From the NCBI GenBank assembly GCA_035690495.1, contig DASSKK010000108.1:1-54586 (forward strand): 54,586 bases of DNA. The letters run 5' to 3'. Shown here piece by piece: positions 32,354 to 41,783 of the stretch. The notes under the pieces are model-generated. The model worked only from the letters and a program-made list of their open reading frames with translations, did not search any database and was not told the DNA's origin. The position numbers and the translations under genes were made by a program. The stretch's first letter is position 1, and every line of letters starts with the position of its first letter. Source of the stretch: DASSKK01 sp035690495 (GTDB lineage Bacteria; Actinomycetota; Actinomycetes; Propionibacteriales; Nocardioidaceae).

Positions 32354-33646
32354 ATGTCCACCATGCCCACTGTGCCCACTGCAACTCTCACCAGCCGCCG
32401 GAGCTTCCTGAAGGGTGCGGTGGCTCTGGGCGGGCTCGCGGCCGTGCCCGGGCTGGCCGCGTGCGGCTCGGGTGCCTCGAGCAGCACCACGGTCTCCTTC
32501 GGCTCGAACCAGTCCGATCCCGTGCCGAAGAAGGCGTACGCCGCGTTCGTGAAGGACTTCGAGAAGAAGTCCGGGCTGAGCGTCAGCGTGAACACGGTCG
32601 ACCACGAGACGTTCCAGAACCAGATCAACAACTACCTGCAGGGGACTCCCGACGACGTGTTCACCTGGTTCGCGGGGTTCCGGATGAACTTCTTCGCGAC
32701 CAAGGGTCTGGCCACCCCGATCGACGACGTGTGGAAGAAGATCGGCGGCGACTTCACCCCCGCGCTCAAGCAGTCGGCGACCGCCGACGACGGCCATCAG
32801 TACTTCATCCCGTTCGACTACTACCCGTGGGCGGTCTTCTACAAGAAGAGCCTGTGGCAGAAGAACGGGTACCAGGTGCCCAAGACCTTTGACGAGTACA
32901 TCGCGCTGGCCAAGCAGATGCAGTCCGACGGCCTGGAGCCACTGGGGTTCGCCGACAAGCAGGGCTGGCCGGCGATGGGCACCTTCGACATCTTGAACAT
33001 GCGGCTGAACGGCTACGACTTCCACGTCTCGCTGATGCGCGGCAAGGAGTCCTGGACGGACAAGCGGGTGAAGAACGTCTTCGACACCTGGCGCGGCACG
33101 CTGCCCTACCACCAGCAGAACGCCCTCGGCCGCGACTGGGAGGAGTCCGCCCAGGGGATGCAGCAGGACAAGGTCGGGATGATGCTGATCGGGATGTTCA
33201 TCGGCCAGCAGTTCGCCGACAACCTCGACGACCTCGACTTCTTCGCCTTCCCCGAGCTGGACCCGAGCCACGGCCAGGACTCGCTGGACGCACCCACCGA
33301 CGGCTTCATGATGAGCAAGTCCCCGAGGAACGAAGACGGGGCGAAGAAGTTCCTGACCTACCTGGCGGGCACGCGGGCCGAGGAGACCTACCTGAAGGCC
33401 GACGCCAGCGTGATCGGGGCGAACAGCAACATCGACACCTCCGGCTACAACTCGCTGCAGAAGAAGGCGGTGGACCTGATCACCTCGGCGAAGAACACCG
33501 CCCAGTACATGGACCGCGACACGCGGCCGGACTTCGCCCAGACCGTGATGATCCAGGCGCTGCAGACGTTCATCCGCAACCCGAAGGACGTGGACGGGCT
33601 CACCAAGCAGATCGAGGCGCAAAAGCAGCAGATCTTCGGCGCGTGA
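32354..33646 (+). CDS. Sugar ABC transporter substrate-binding lipoprotein
   Basis: Extracytoplasmic binding protein of a CUT1-type importer, 430 residues. The N-terminus has a twin-arginine motif (SRRSFLKGAVALGGL) ending in a lipobox LAAC, so it is probably exported folded by Tat and lipidated. The mature part resembles family 1 extracellular solute-binding proteins (TWFAGFRMNFFATKGLATPI, then FIPFDYYPWAVFYKKSLW). The operon with GH36 and the divergent GH42 suggest a galactose-containing oligosaccharide as ligand. First gene of a four-gene operon. Confidence 0.92.
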   Translation: MSTMPTVPTATLTSRRSFLKGAVALGGLAAVPGLAACGSGASSSTTVSFGSNQSDPVPKKAYAAFVKDFEKKSGLSVSVNTVDHETFQNQINNYLQGTPDDVFTWFAGFRMNFFATKGLATPIDDVWKKIGGDFTPALKQSATADDGHQYFIPFDYYPWAVFYKKSLWQKNGYQVPKTFDEYIALAKQMQSDGLEPLGFADKQGWPAMGTFDILNMRLNGYDFHVSLMRGKESWTDKRVKNVFDTWRGTLPYHQQNALGRDWEESAQGMQQDKVGMMLIGMFIGQQFADNLDDLDFFAFPELDPSHGQDSLDAPTDGFMMSKSPRNEDGAKKFLTYLAGTRAEETYLKADASVIGANSNIDTSGYNSLQKKAVDLITSAKNTAQYMDRDTRPDFAQTVMIQALQTFIRNPKDVDGLTKQIEAQKQQIFGA

Positions 33647-33647
33647 G

Positions 33648-34595
33648 ATGACGGTCACGACGGCCGCCGAGTCCGCGACGGCCGAGCGCACGCCTCCCCG
33701 GCGCAAGCTGCGGCGGTTCTCCGGACGGGACGTGCTCGTGCTCGTGCTGATGGTGGGCCTGCCGCTCGTCCTCGACGTACTCCTCATCTGGCTGCCGGTG
33801 GTCCTGTCGACGATCTTCTCCTTCACCGGCTGGAACGGCATCGGGTCGATCTTCGACATCGAGTTCATCGGCGGGAAGAACTACCACAACATCGCCACCC
33901 TCGACCCGTACTTCTGGCCGGCCGTCGAGCACAACCTGATCTGGATCGGCGTGTTCGTGGTGCTCGCCACCCCGTTCGGGATCCTGCTGGCGGTGATGCT
34001 GGACCGCAACATCAAGGGCACCCGGTTCTACCAGTCGGCGTTCTTCATGCCGGTCGTGCTGTCGCTGGCACTGATCGGCTTCATGTGGCAGCTGATCTAC
34101 GCCCCCGACGACGGGTTCCTCAACAACGTGCTCGGGCTCACCAAGCCCGGAGAGGCGATCAACTGGCTCGGCAACCCGTCGATCAACCTCTACGCGATCC
34201 TGGTCGCGGCGAGCTGGCGGCAGGCCGGCTACATCATGATCTTGTACCTGGCCGGGCTGAAGAGCTTCGACCCGGCACTGCGCGAGGCGGCCGCCCTCGA
34301 CGGCGCCGGCGAGATCGCGACGTTCCGCTACGTGGTGTTCCCGGCGATGAAGCCGATCAACATCGTCATCCTCGTCGTCACGCTGATCGAGTCGCTGCGC
34401 GCCTTCGACATCGCCTACATCACCAACGGCGGGCGCAACGGCCTCGAGCTGCTGTCCACGCTGATCACCACGAACATCGGCAGCGAGGCCAGCCGGATCG
34501 GCTACGGCTCCGCGCTCGCGGTGATCCTGCTGGTCATCTCGCTGGTGCCGATCTGCACCTACCTGTTCCAGACGTTCCGCCGGGAGGCCCGATGA
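33648..34595 (+). CDS. Sugar ABC transporter permease (MalF type)
   Basis: Inner-membrane permease with six to seven helices, 315 residues. It begins with a basic cytoplasmic tail. The coupling-loop motif, EAAALDGAGEIATFRYVVFP (EAA...G), is canonical for binding-protein-dependent permeases. It starts 1 bp after the binding-protein stop and overlaps the next permease by ATGA. The partner ATPase is not encoded in this island; a shared MsmK/MalK-like protein elsewhere is expected. Confidence 0.94.
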   Translation: MTVTTAAESATAERTPPRRKLRRFSGRDVLVLVLMVGLPLVLDVLLIWLPVVLSTIFSFTGWNGIGSIFDIEFIGGKNYHNIATLDPYFWPAVEHNLIWIGVFVVLATPFGILLAVMLDRNIKGTRFYQSAFFMPVVLSLALIGFMWQLIYAPDDGFLNNVLGLTKPGEAINWLGNPSINLYAILVAASWRQAGYIMILYLAGLKSFDPALREAAALDGAGEIATFRYVVFPAMKPINIVILVVTLIESLRAFDIAYITNGGRNGLELLSTLITTNIGSEASRIGYGSALAVILLVISLVPICTYLFQTFRREAR

Positions 34596-35506
34596 CGACC
34601 GGCGCGGAGGTCCTCGGACCCAGCCGGGAGCTAGGGGTACGCCGTGGCGCCGGCCCGCGCACCAAGCGGGTCGCACTCTACGTCTTCCTGACCGTGACCG
34701 CCCTACTGTGGCTGGTGCCGATCCTGTACGCGCTCTACACGGCCCTGCGCCCGATCTCCGACACCAACCAGCACGGCTACTTCTCCCTGGCCCACCAGCT
34801 CTCGCTGACGAACTTCGAGACCGCCTGGTCGGGCGGCGACCTGCCGCACTTCTTCCTGAACACGATCATCATCACGGTGCCGGCGATGTTCGTCGCGCTG
34901 CTGTTCGCCTCGTTCGTCGCGTTCGCCGTCACCCGCTACAGCTGGCGGTTCAACATCTCGCTGCTGATCTTGTTCACCGCCGGCAACCTGCTGCCGCAGC
35001 AGGTGCTGATCGCGCCGCTGTTCCACATCTACAACTCGATCCCGCTGCCGTACTTCCTGTCCAGCTCGGGCCGGCTCTACGACTCCTACTGGGGCGTGAT
35101 CATCATCAACGCGATCTTCCAGATGGGGTTCTGCACGTTCATCCTCAGCAACTACATGAAGACGATCCCGAACGACCTGACCGAGGCAGCCCTCGTCGAC
35201 GGCGCGTCGGTGTGGAAGCAGTACTGGATGATCATCCTGCCGCTCTGCCGGCCGGCGCTGGCCGCTCTCGCGACCCTGGAGTTCACCTGGATCTACAACG
35301 ACTTCTTCTGGGCGCTGTTCTTGATGTCCTCCGGTGACAAGCGGCCGATCACCTCGGCGCTGCAGAACCTGCAGGGCTCGATGTTCACCAACAACAACCT
35401 GATCGCGGCCGCGTCGCTGCTGGTCGCCGTGCCGACGCTGGTGGTCTTCTTCGTCCTGCAGCGGCAGTTCGTCGGCGGTCTGACGCTGGGGGCGAGCAAG
35501 AATTGA
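34592..35506 (+). CDS. Sugar ABC transporter permease (MalG type)
   Basis: Second permease of the importer, 304 residues, six membrane helices. The EAA motif is TEAALVDGASVWKQYWMIIL. The C-terminal FVGGLTLGASKN resembles the MalG-type end GLTAGAVKG. The ATG overlaps the stop of the first permease. Its own stop overlaps the TTG start of the alpha-galactosidase (TTGA). An ORF reading much further upstream is a shadow of the first permease. Confidence 0.94.
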   Translation: MTTGAEVLGPSRELGVRRGAGPRTKRVALYVFLTVTALLWLVPILYALYTALRPISDTNQHGYFSLAHQLSLTNFETAWSGGDLPHFFLNTIIITVPAMFVALLFASFVAFAVTRYSWRFNISLLILFTAGNLLPQQVLIAPLFHIYNSIPLPYFLSSSGRLYDSYWGVIIINAIFQMGFCTFILSNYMKTIPNDLTEAALVDGASVWKQYWMIILPLCRPALAALATLEFTWIYNDFFWALFLMSSGDKRPITSALQNLQGSMFTNNNLIAAASLLVAVPTLVVFFVLQRQFVGGLTLGASKN

Positions 35507-37653
35507 CCGGCACCGGGCAGGTGATCCACCTGCAGGGCGGCCGGTGCAGCGTCGTCCTCGACGCGAGAGCCACGGGGCTGCCGGTCGTCGTCTACTGGGG
35601 GCCTGCGCTCGGCGAGACGGACCCGGGGGCGCTCGAGGCCTTGTGCGAGGCGGCCACGCCGCCGGTGCCGCACAGTGCGCCGGACAGCCCGGGGTGGCTC
35701 TCGCTGCTGCCTCAGCACTCCGAGGGGTACGCCGGGCTTCCGGGCCTCGAAGGCCATCGTGGCGAGGGCGGGGCGTGGGCGTTCCGCTTCGAGCCGACCG
35801 AGCTCGCCATGCCGGAAGGTAGCACCCTGGTCGTCGATGCCGCCGACGCCGACGCCGGCCTCGCGCTGCGCAGCGAGCTGAGCATCTCCGAGGCGGGAAT
35901 GCTGCGGATGCGGCATGTCCTGCGCAACGACGGACGGACGCCGTACGCCGTACAGGCGCTTCGGTGCTGCTTGCCGCTGCCTGCACACGCATCCGAGCTG
36001 CTCGACCTCACCGGACGGTGGTGCCTGGAGCGGCAGCCGCAGAGGCACCCGCTGGTGCAGGGCAGCTGGCGCCGGGACAGCCGTCGCGGGCGCACCGGCC
36101 ACGACGCCACCCTCGGGTTGCTCGCCGGCACTCCCGGCTTCGGGTTCCGGCACGGCCAGGTGTGGGCGGCGCACGTCGCGTGGAGCGGGAACCACCAGAC
36201 CTTCGCCGAACGGCTTCCCGACGGCACCGGCATGCTGGGAGGCGGGGAGCTGATCCTGCCCGGAGAGATCCGGCTCGCCCCGGGGGAGGAGTATGCCGCT
36301 CCCTGGCTGTGTGCGGCGTACTCCTCGGACGGCATCGACGGCATCAGCGCGGTCTTCCATGACTGGCTGCGCGCGCGGGACGGGCATCCGCGTTCGCCGC
36401 GGCCGGTGGTGCTCAACACGTGGGAGGCCGTCTACTTCGACCACGACCTCGACCGGCTGCGCGCGTTGGCCGACGAGGCGGCGCGGATCGGCGTCGAGCG
36501 CTTCGTCCTCGACGACGGCTGGTTCCGGGGCCGCCGGGACGACACCGCCGGGCTGGGGGACTGGTTCGTCGACGAGACCACGTGGCCGCAGGGGCTGCAC
36601 CCGCTCGTCGAGCACGTCACCGGTCTCGGCATGCAGTTCGGGCTCTGGGTGGAGCCTGAGATGGTCAATCCGGACTCCGACCTCTACCGCGCCCACCCCG
36701 ACTGGGTGCTGGCCGCGTCCGGTCGGCTGCCGCCTTCCTGGCGGCATCAACAGGTCCTCGACCTCGCCAACCCGGACGCGTTCGGCTACGTGCTCGAGCG
36801 GCTCGACGCCCTGCTCGACGAGTACGCCATCGCCTTTCTCAAGTGGGACCACAACCGGGACCTGGTCGACGCCGGTCACGACGGCCGGCCGGGCGTGCAC
36901 GCCCAGACGCTGGCGACGTACCGGCTGCTCGACGAGCTGCGGAGGCGCCATCCGGGGCTGGAGATCGAGAGCTGCGCCTCCGGTGGTGCCAGGGTGGACC
37001 TCGGCATCCTGGAACGCACCGACCGCGTCTGGGCCAGCGACAGCAACGACGCGCTGGACCGGCAGGCGATCCAGCGCTGGACAGGGGTGTTCCTGCCGCC
37101 GGAGCTGATCGGCGCGCATGTCGGCCCGCCGCGATCCCACACCACCGGCCGCGTGCACGACTCGAGCTTCCGGGCGGCCACCGCGCTGTTCGGGCACGCC
37201 GGCATCGAGTGGGACATCACCGGCGCAGACGAGTCCGAGCTGGCCGATCTGAGTGGTTGGATCGAGTTCTACAAGCGGCATCGCGGGCTGCTGCACACGG
37301 GCCGTCTCGTGCATGCCGACCACCCGGACCCGGCGGCCCTCGTGCACGGGGTGGTCGCGTCGGACGGCACGGAGGCGCTGTTCGCCTACGTGCAGCTCGC
37401 CTCGGGTTCGACCCAGGTCCCCGGGCCGCTGCGGCTGCCGGGGCTGGTCCCGGGCACGGCGTACCGGGTGCGTGCGGTCCATCCGGGCGGCCAGCCGCGC
37501 GCCGTGCAACGTGCCGCGCCGCCCTGGATGAGCGGTGAGGACCTGCTGCTGTCCGGACGGATGCTGGCGCATGCCGGGCTGCGCGTTCCGGTGCTCGCTC
37601 CCGAGCAGGCGCTGCTCCTGCACCTGGTCGGTGGGCCCTCATCGGCCATGTGA
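35503..37653 (+). CDS. Alpha-galactosidase, glycoside hydrolase family 36
   Basis: Releases alpha-linked galactose from melibiose, raffinose or similar sugars, 716 residues, cytoplasmic. The N-terminal beta-sandwich is followed by the barrel with FVLDDGWFRGRRDD. The nucleophile Asp lies in FLKWDHNRDL, then ESCASGGARVDLGIL, and the acid/base Asp in VWASDSNDALDRQ. The TTG start overlaps the permease stop. The last codons and the TGA stop fall inside a repeated sequence (37643-37665), so the C-terminus may have been altered by it. Confidence 0.95.
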   Translation: MTGTGQVIHLQGGRCSVVLDARATGLPVVVYWGPALGETDPGALEALCEAATPPVPHSAPDSPGWLSLLPQHSEGYAGLPGLEGHRGEGGAWAFRFEPTELAMPEGSTLVVDAADADAGLALRSELSISEAGMLRMRHVLRNDGRTPYAVQALRCCLPLPAHASELLDLTGRWCLERQPQRHPLVQGSWRRDSRRGRTGHDATLGLLAGTPGFGFRHGQVWAAHVAWSGNHQTFAERLPDGTGMLGGGELILPGEIRLAPGEEYAAPWLCAAYSSDGIDGISAVFHDWLRARDGHPRSPRPVVLNTWEAVYFDHDLDRLRALADEAARIGVERFVLDDGWFRGRRDDTAGLGDWFVDETTWPQGLHPLVEHVTGLGMQFGLWVEPEMVNPDSDLYRAHPDWVLAASGRLPPSWRHQQVLDLANPDAFGYVLERLDALLDEYAIAFLKWDHNRDLVDAGHDGRPGVHAQTLATYRLLDELRRRHPGLEIESCASGGARVDLGILERTDRVWASDSNDALDRQAIQRWTGVFLPPELIGAHVGPPRSHTTGRVHDSSFRAATALFGHAGIEWDITGADESELADLSGWIEFYKRHRGLLHTGRLVHADHPDPAALVHGVVASDGTEALFAYVQLASGSTQVPGPLRLPGLVPGTAYRVRAVHPGGQPRAVQRAAPPWMSGEDLLLSGRMLAHAGLRVPVLAPEQALLLHLVGGPSSAM

Positions 37654-37716
37654 CCGGAATGCGCCCCCGGTCGGCTGATTCGCGGGCCCCTACCGGCCAT
37701 GTGGCCGGAATGCGCC
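37643..37716. repeat. Two direct copies of a CGGCCATGTG(A/G)CCGGAATGCGCC repeat
   Basis: Copies lie at 37643-37665 and 37694-37716, differing at one base. The second contains the near-palindrome CCGGCCATGTGGCCGG. The first supplies the stop codon of the alpha-galactosidase. Related sequence lies on the far side of the DUF559 gene at 38802-38865. Confidence 0.8.
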
Positions 37717-37781
37717 TCTGGGCGGGCAGCCTGTGGATGGCCGGAGGCGCGTCCGTCGCAAAGTTGGCACAGTCGTCTGCC

Positions 37782-38774
37782 ATGACTACCGACCCGCCCC
37801 CGTCGCTCGACGTACGCCGTCCATTCACCACTCCGCAGGCGCTGGCGGCCAAGCTGACCCGCAAGGCGCTGCGGAGTCGCCGCTACCACCGGATCTTCCA
37901 CGGCGTGTTCATCGACGCGCGCGTGAAGATCACCTTCCTTCTCCGGATCGAGGCTGCCCTGCTCGTTCACCCGGCCCACGCCTTCGCCAGCCACGCCGCC
38001 GCTGCGCGGCTCTACGAGGCGCCGATCCCCGAGCATCTCCACGACGTGGACATCGGCGTCTACCACCAACGCGAACGACACCGCCGCCGAGGAATCCGCT
38101 GCCGTGTGCTCGGCAAGGACACGGCGTTGACCACCGTGCGCGGCTTCCGGTGCACTACCCCCGAGCAGACGTTCATCGACCTCGGAACGGTCCTCGACCT
38201 GGTCGCGCTCGTCGTGGTGGGCGACTTCCTCGTCCGCACTGGCCGCACCACACCGCAGGCGCTGATCGACGCCGCGGCTCACAGCAGCCGGGATGGTTGC
38301 GTGCTGGCGCGACGAGCCGCCGGCTATGTCCGCAAGCACGTGGATTCGCCCATGGAGACCAGGCTCCGGATGCTCCTCGTGCTCGCCGGGCTGCCGGAGC
38401 CGAAGGTGAACTTCAAGGTCTACTACGCCGACGGCCGGGTGAGGTACCGCTTCGACCTGAGCTATCCCGGGTTGAAGCTGATCGTCGAGTACGACGGGCG
38501 GCAGCACCGCGAGGACCTCGAGCAGTGGGATCGCGACAACGACAGAGGAGACTGGTTCGACAGCAACGGCTGGCGGATCGTGAAGGTGTTCTCCCACGGA
38601 ATCTACAAGGACCCCGAGAAGACCATCCACCGCGTGTGCGACGCGCTGCGCTCCCGGGGCTGCCCGGACCTGCCGCGCGTGCTCTCCGAGGAGTGGCGCG
38701 AGTACTTCCCCGGCAAGGTGACCTCGCCGACGTACGCGCAGATCGCGACCGCCCCGCCGGAGGATGCGGCCTGA
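37782..38774 (+). CDS. DUF559 (Vsr-like nuclease fold) protein
   Basis: A 330-residue protein. The N-terminal part resembles AbiEi-type leader domains, with YHRIFHGVFIDA and then AFASHAAAARLYEAP. The C-terminal domain RFDLSYPGLKLIVEYDGRQH followed by WDRDNDRGDW is the DUF559 PD-(D/E)xK-like fold related to Vsr endonucleases. Many actinobacterial genomes carry such proteins; no activity is established. It stands alone between CATGTG-type repeats at 37643-37716 and 38802-38865, in a spot where the respiratory locus of relatives has no such gene. A later horizontal arrival is plausible. Confidence 0.8.
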   Translation: MTTDPPPSLDVRRPFTTPQALAAKLTRKALRSRRYHRIFHGVFIDARVKITFLLRIEAALLVHPAHAFASHAAAARLYEAPIPEHLHDVDIGVYHQRERHRRRGIRCRVLGKDTALTTVRGFRCTTPEQTFIDLGTVLDLVALVVVGDFLVRTGRTTPQALIDAAAHSSRDGCVLARRAAGYVRKHVDSPMETRLRMLLVLAGLPEPKVNFKVYYADGRVRYRFDLSYPGLKLIVEYDGRQHREDLEQWDRDNDRGDWFDSNGWRIVKVFSHGIYKDPEKTIHRVCDALRSRGCPDLPRVLSEEWREYFPGKVTSPTYAQIATAPPEDAA

Positions 38775-38801
38775 CCGTACCGCGGACCGGGCCGTTCGGA
38801 C

Positions 38802-38865
38802 CCGCCATGTGAGCGATTCGCGCCCGTCATTCGCGGAATTCGGGGCGTCTATCGGTCACATGGCC
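38802..38865. repeat. Inverted repeat downstream of the DUF559 gene
   Basis: CATGTGA (38806-38812) pairs with TCACATG (38856-38862). The left part, CGCCATGTGAGCGATTCGCG, resembles the direct repeats before the gene. The two GCGCC/GGGGCG-type inner segments may extend the stem. The gene is thus enclosed by related repeats, and the element lies between convergent DUF559 and qcrB genes. Confidence 0.65.
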
Positions 38866-38893
38866 GAAAGGGGCCGGAAAGACGCGGGGCGGG

Positions 38894-40687
38894 TCAGTCC
38901 TGGCGCAGCTTGGACTCGTCGATCCCGTGCCGGCCGTCGTACTGGTGCCCGTCCGCGGGCGTGCCGTCGTACTCGTAGTCGCCTTCGTACTCGCCCTCGG
39001 AGAGGTGCTGGTGACCGTCCTCGTGGATCTCGAGCTCGTGCGCGGCGTGGGCGTGCGCCTCCTCGACCTCCTCGCGGGTCGGCTTCTGGATCGCGGAGCC
39101 GTACCAGAACCGGGACAGCCGCGCCCGCAGCCGCATCAGCGCGACCTTGCGGTTGGCGACGCCGTTCTCGTCCTCCTCGGTCGGCATCGGCAGCACGTGG
39201 TCGCGGTCGTTGGCGGTCATCGTGTACGCGCGCTCGATCGGCAGCGGCAGGTGCTTCTCGGCGTACCCGCCCTCGGGGGAGCGCATGAGCACGCCGGACT
39301 CGTAGCCGTGCAGCAGCTCGGTGTGGGTCTGCCGCTGCAGCGAGATGCACCAGCGCCTGGTCACCCAGAACGCGATCGCCGGGCCGATGAAGATCGCGAA
39401 CCGTGCCACCCAGGTGATGTCGTTCAGGCTCAGGTGGAACACCAAGGCCAGCACGTCGTTGCCGCCCTCGGCCCACAGCACGCCGAACAACGTGATCATC
39501 GCGGCCATGAACGCGGTGCGGGTCGGCGCGTTGCGCGGGCGTTGCAGCAGGTGGTGCTCACGCCGGTCTCCGGTGATCCAACCCTCGAGGAACGGATAGA
39601 GCAACATGACCGTGAACAGAAGGCCGGGGGCCACGACGCCAGGGATGAACACGTTCCAGCTGATCGTGAACCCGCCGACGTGCGTCTCTATCCCGGGCAT
39701 GGCGCGCAGCAGCCCCTCGGGCACGCCCATGTACCAGTCCGGCTGGGAGTCGGCGGTGACCTTCGACGGGTCGTAGGGCCCGTACATCCAGATCGGGTTG
39801 ATCTGCATGATCCCGCCCAGCAGCGCGCTGACGCCGAATACGGTGAAGAAGAACCCGCCCGCCTTCGCGGCGTAGACCGGCAGCATCGGGTAGCCGACCA
39901 CGTTGTCGTTGGTGCGGCCCGGTCCCGGCCACTGGGTGTGCTTTTGGTAGACCAGCAGCAGCATGTGCGCGCCGATGAGCGCGACCAGCAGGCCCGGGAT
40001 CAACAGGATGTGTACGGCGTACAGCCGCGAGATGATCTCGTCGCCCGGGAACTGTCCCCCGAACATGAAGAACTCCAGATACGTCCCGACCACCGGGATC
40101 GACCGCACGAGCCCGTCGGCGATCCTCAGCCCGGTGCCCGACAGCAGGTCGTCGGGCAGCGAGTAGCCGGCAAAGCCCTCCAGGATGCCGAGCATCAGCA
40201 GCGTCATGCCGATCATCCAGTTGATCTCACGGGGCTTGCGGAACGCCCCGGTGAAGAAGATCCGCATCATGTGCACGAACATCGCGGCAATGAACAGGTT
40301 CGCCGCCCAGTGGTGAATCTGGCGCAGCAGCAGCCCGCCTCGGATGTCGAAGGAGATGTGCAGGGTGGAGGCGTACGCGTCGGACATCTTGACGCCGCGC
40401 AGCTGGTCGTAGGAACCGTGGTAGGTGACCTCGGCCGAGGAAGGGTGGAACCACAGGGTCAGGAACGTGCCGGTGATCAGCAGCACGACGAAGCTCCACA
40501 GCGCGATCTCGCCGAGCATGAACGACCAGTGGTCTGGGAACACCTTGCGGATCTGGGTCTTCGACATCGCCGCCAGACCCGTGCGCTCGTCGGCCCAGTT
40601 GACGATGCCGGCGAGCGGGTTCGGCTTGCTGGACTTGGCGGCCCGCCTCGGGGCCCGCTGGGGACGGCCGTTGGCACTCGCGCTCAT
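38894..40687 (-). CDS. qcrB: Cytochrome bc1 complex cytochrome b subunit
   Basis: Binds two b haems and the quinone sites in the actinobacterial bc1-aa3 supercomplex. The 597 residues have about eight membrane helices. Haem-ligand histidines occur in LRQIHHWAANLFIAAMFVHM and the later VHILLIPGLLVALIGAHMLL, and the quinone-site motif appears as PDWYMGVPEGL. A hydrophilic C-terminal tail of about 130 residues ends in an acidic, His/Tyr/Gly-rich stretch. The ATG at 40687, 4 bp after the qcrA stop, is preferred over an upstream GTG. It converges with the DUF559 gene. Confidence 0.95.
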   Translation of the reverse strand: MSASANGRPQRAPRRAAKSSKPNPLAGIVNWADERTGLAAMSKTQIRKVFPDHWSFMLGEIALWSFVVLLITGTFLTLWFHPSSAEVTYHGSYDQLRGVKMSDAYASTLHISFDIRGGLLLRQIHHWAANLFIAAMFVHMMRIFFTGAFRKPREINWMIGMTLLMLGILEGFAGYSLPDDLLSGTGLRIADGLVRSIPVVGTYLEFFMFGGQFPGDEIISRLYAVHILLIPGLLVALIGAHMLLLVYQKHTQWPGPGRTNDNVVGYPMLPVYAAKAGGFFFTVFGVSALLGGIMQINPIWMYGPYDPSKVTADSQPDWYMGVPEGLLRAMPGIETHVGGFTISWNVFIPGVVAPGLLFTVMLLYPFLEGWITGDRREHHLLQRPRNAPTRTAFMAAMITLFGVLWAEGGNDVLALVFHLSLNDITWVARFAIFIGPAIAFWVTRRWCISLQRQTHTELLHGYESGVLMRSPEGGYAEKHLPLPIERAYTMTANDRDHVLPMPTEEDENGVANRKVALMRLRARLSRFWYGSAIQKPTREEVEEAHAHAAHELEIHEDGHQHLSEGEYEGDYEYDGTPADGHQYDGRHGIDESKLRQD

Positions 40688-40691
40688 CTGA

Positions 40692-41783
40692 TCACCCACG
40701 TTCCCAGAAACTCGGTCCGACCGGCTCGTGGAAGTCGCTGCGGGCGGCGATGTAGCCGTCCTTGTCGATCATCAAGGGTAGCTGCGGCAGTGGTCGGTTG
40801 GCAGGCCCGAACACGACCTTGCCGCCGTCGCCGAGCGCGAACGTCGACTGGTGGCACGGGCACAGCAGCTGGTGGGTCTGCTGCTCCCACAGTGAGATCG
40901 GGCAGCCCACGTGTGTGCAGATCTTGGAGTAGCAGAGGATCCCGTTGATGCCCCAGTTCTCCCGCCCCTTGGGGGCCTGGATGTCCTCGGGCTTCATCCG
41001 CACCAGGATCACCGCGGCCTTCGCCTTCGCCTGCAAGAGCTTCGTGCCCTCGAAGAGCGGCTCGCCGTTGGCGTCGGTCTCGAAGAACAGCTCCGGCTCG
41101 GCGTTGACCAGCTGTCCGATCTCCATGTCGGCGGGCTTGATGGGGTTGCCGGCCACGTCGTTGACCACGCGCACCCCCTTCTTCCAGACCGTGAACTCCA
41201 GCACGTCGCCGGGCAGCGGTCCGAGGTCGCGCAGCACGACGATGGCGGGGAGTCCGAGGGTGGCCATCGCGCCGAGCAGCGAGTTGCGGATCAGCGGCCG
41301 CCGCGCGATCCCGGAGTCCCTGACGCCCTGGTCGAACTCGCCCAGGGCCACCTCGCGGTCCTCTTCGCTGGAGGAGATGGCGTGCCGGTGCTCGACGATC
41401 TCGACGTCGCTCATCAGCTTGCGGGCCCACAGGATCGCGCCGACGCCGATGCACAGCAGGGCACCGGCCAGGCAGACGCCGAGCAGCAGGTTCTGCGCGC
41501 CCGCGCCGAACAGCGTGGCGGTGTTGCCCTTCAGGTCGACGGCGAAGTAGACGACCACCCACAAGATCGCGAACACGCTGGACAGGCCGAACAGGGTGGC
41601 GACCTGGCGCTCGGCGCGACGGCCGGCGTGCTCGTCGACGTCGGTGGGCCGCGGCTCGTGCGCGGGCAGCCCCGGGTCAGGGAAGGGGTCGCCAGCGACT
41701 GACACGACCTGCCCGTCGGGGACACCGTCGTGCCGCTGCTCGGGCTCGTCGCCCGGGGGGCGGCCGGGACGCTCGATGGTCAC
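40692..41783 (-). CDS. qcrA: Cytochrome bc1 complex Rieske iron-sulfur subunit
   Basis: Transfers electrons from quinol to cytochrome cc. The 363 residues show the actinobacterial form with three N-terminal membrane helices (about 70-90, 105-130 and 180-200). The C-terminal Rieske domain has CTHVGCPI and CPCHQSTFA (two Cys, two His cluster ligands). The GTG start overlaps the qcrC stop (GTGA). The frame is open further upstream but that extension is antisense to nothing conserved and is rejected. Confidence 0.95.
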   Translation of the reverse strand: MTIERPGRPPGDEPEQRHDGVPDGQVVSVAGDPFPDPGLPAHEPRPTDVDEHAGRRAERQVATLFGLSSVFAILWVVVYFAVDLKGNTATLFGAGAQNLLLGVCLAGALLCIGVGAILWARKLMSDVEIVEHRHAISSSEEDREVALGEFDQGVRDSGIARRPLIRNSLLGAMATLGLPAIVVLRDLGPLPGDVLEFTVWKKGVRVVNDVAGNPIKPADMEIGQLVNAEPELFFETDANGEPLFEGTKLLQAKAKAAVILVRMKPEDIQAPKGRENWGINGILCYSKICTHVGCPISLWEQQTHQLLCPCHQSTFALGDGGKVVFGPANRPLPQLPLMIDKDGYIAARSDFHEPVGPSFWERG

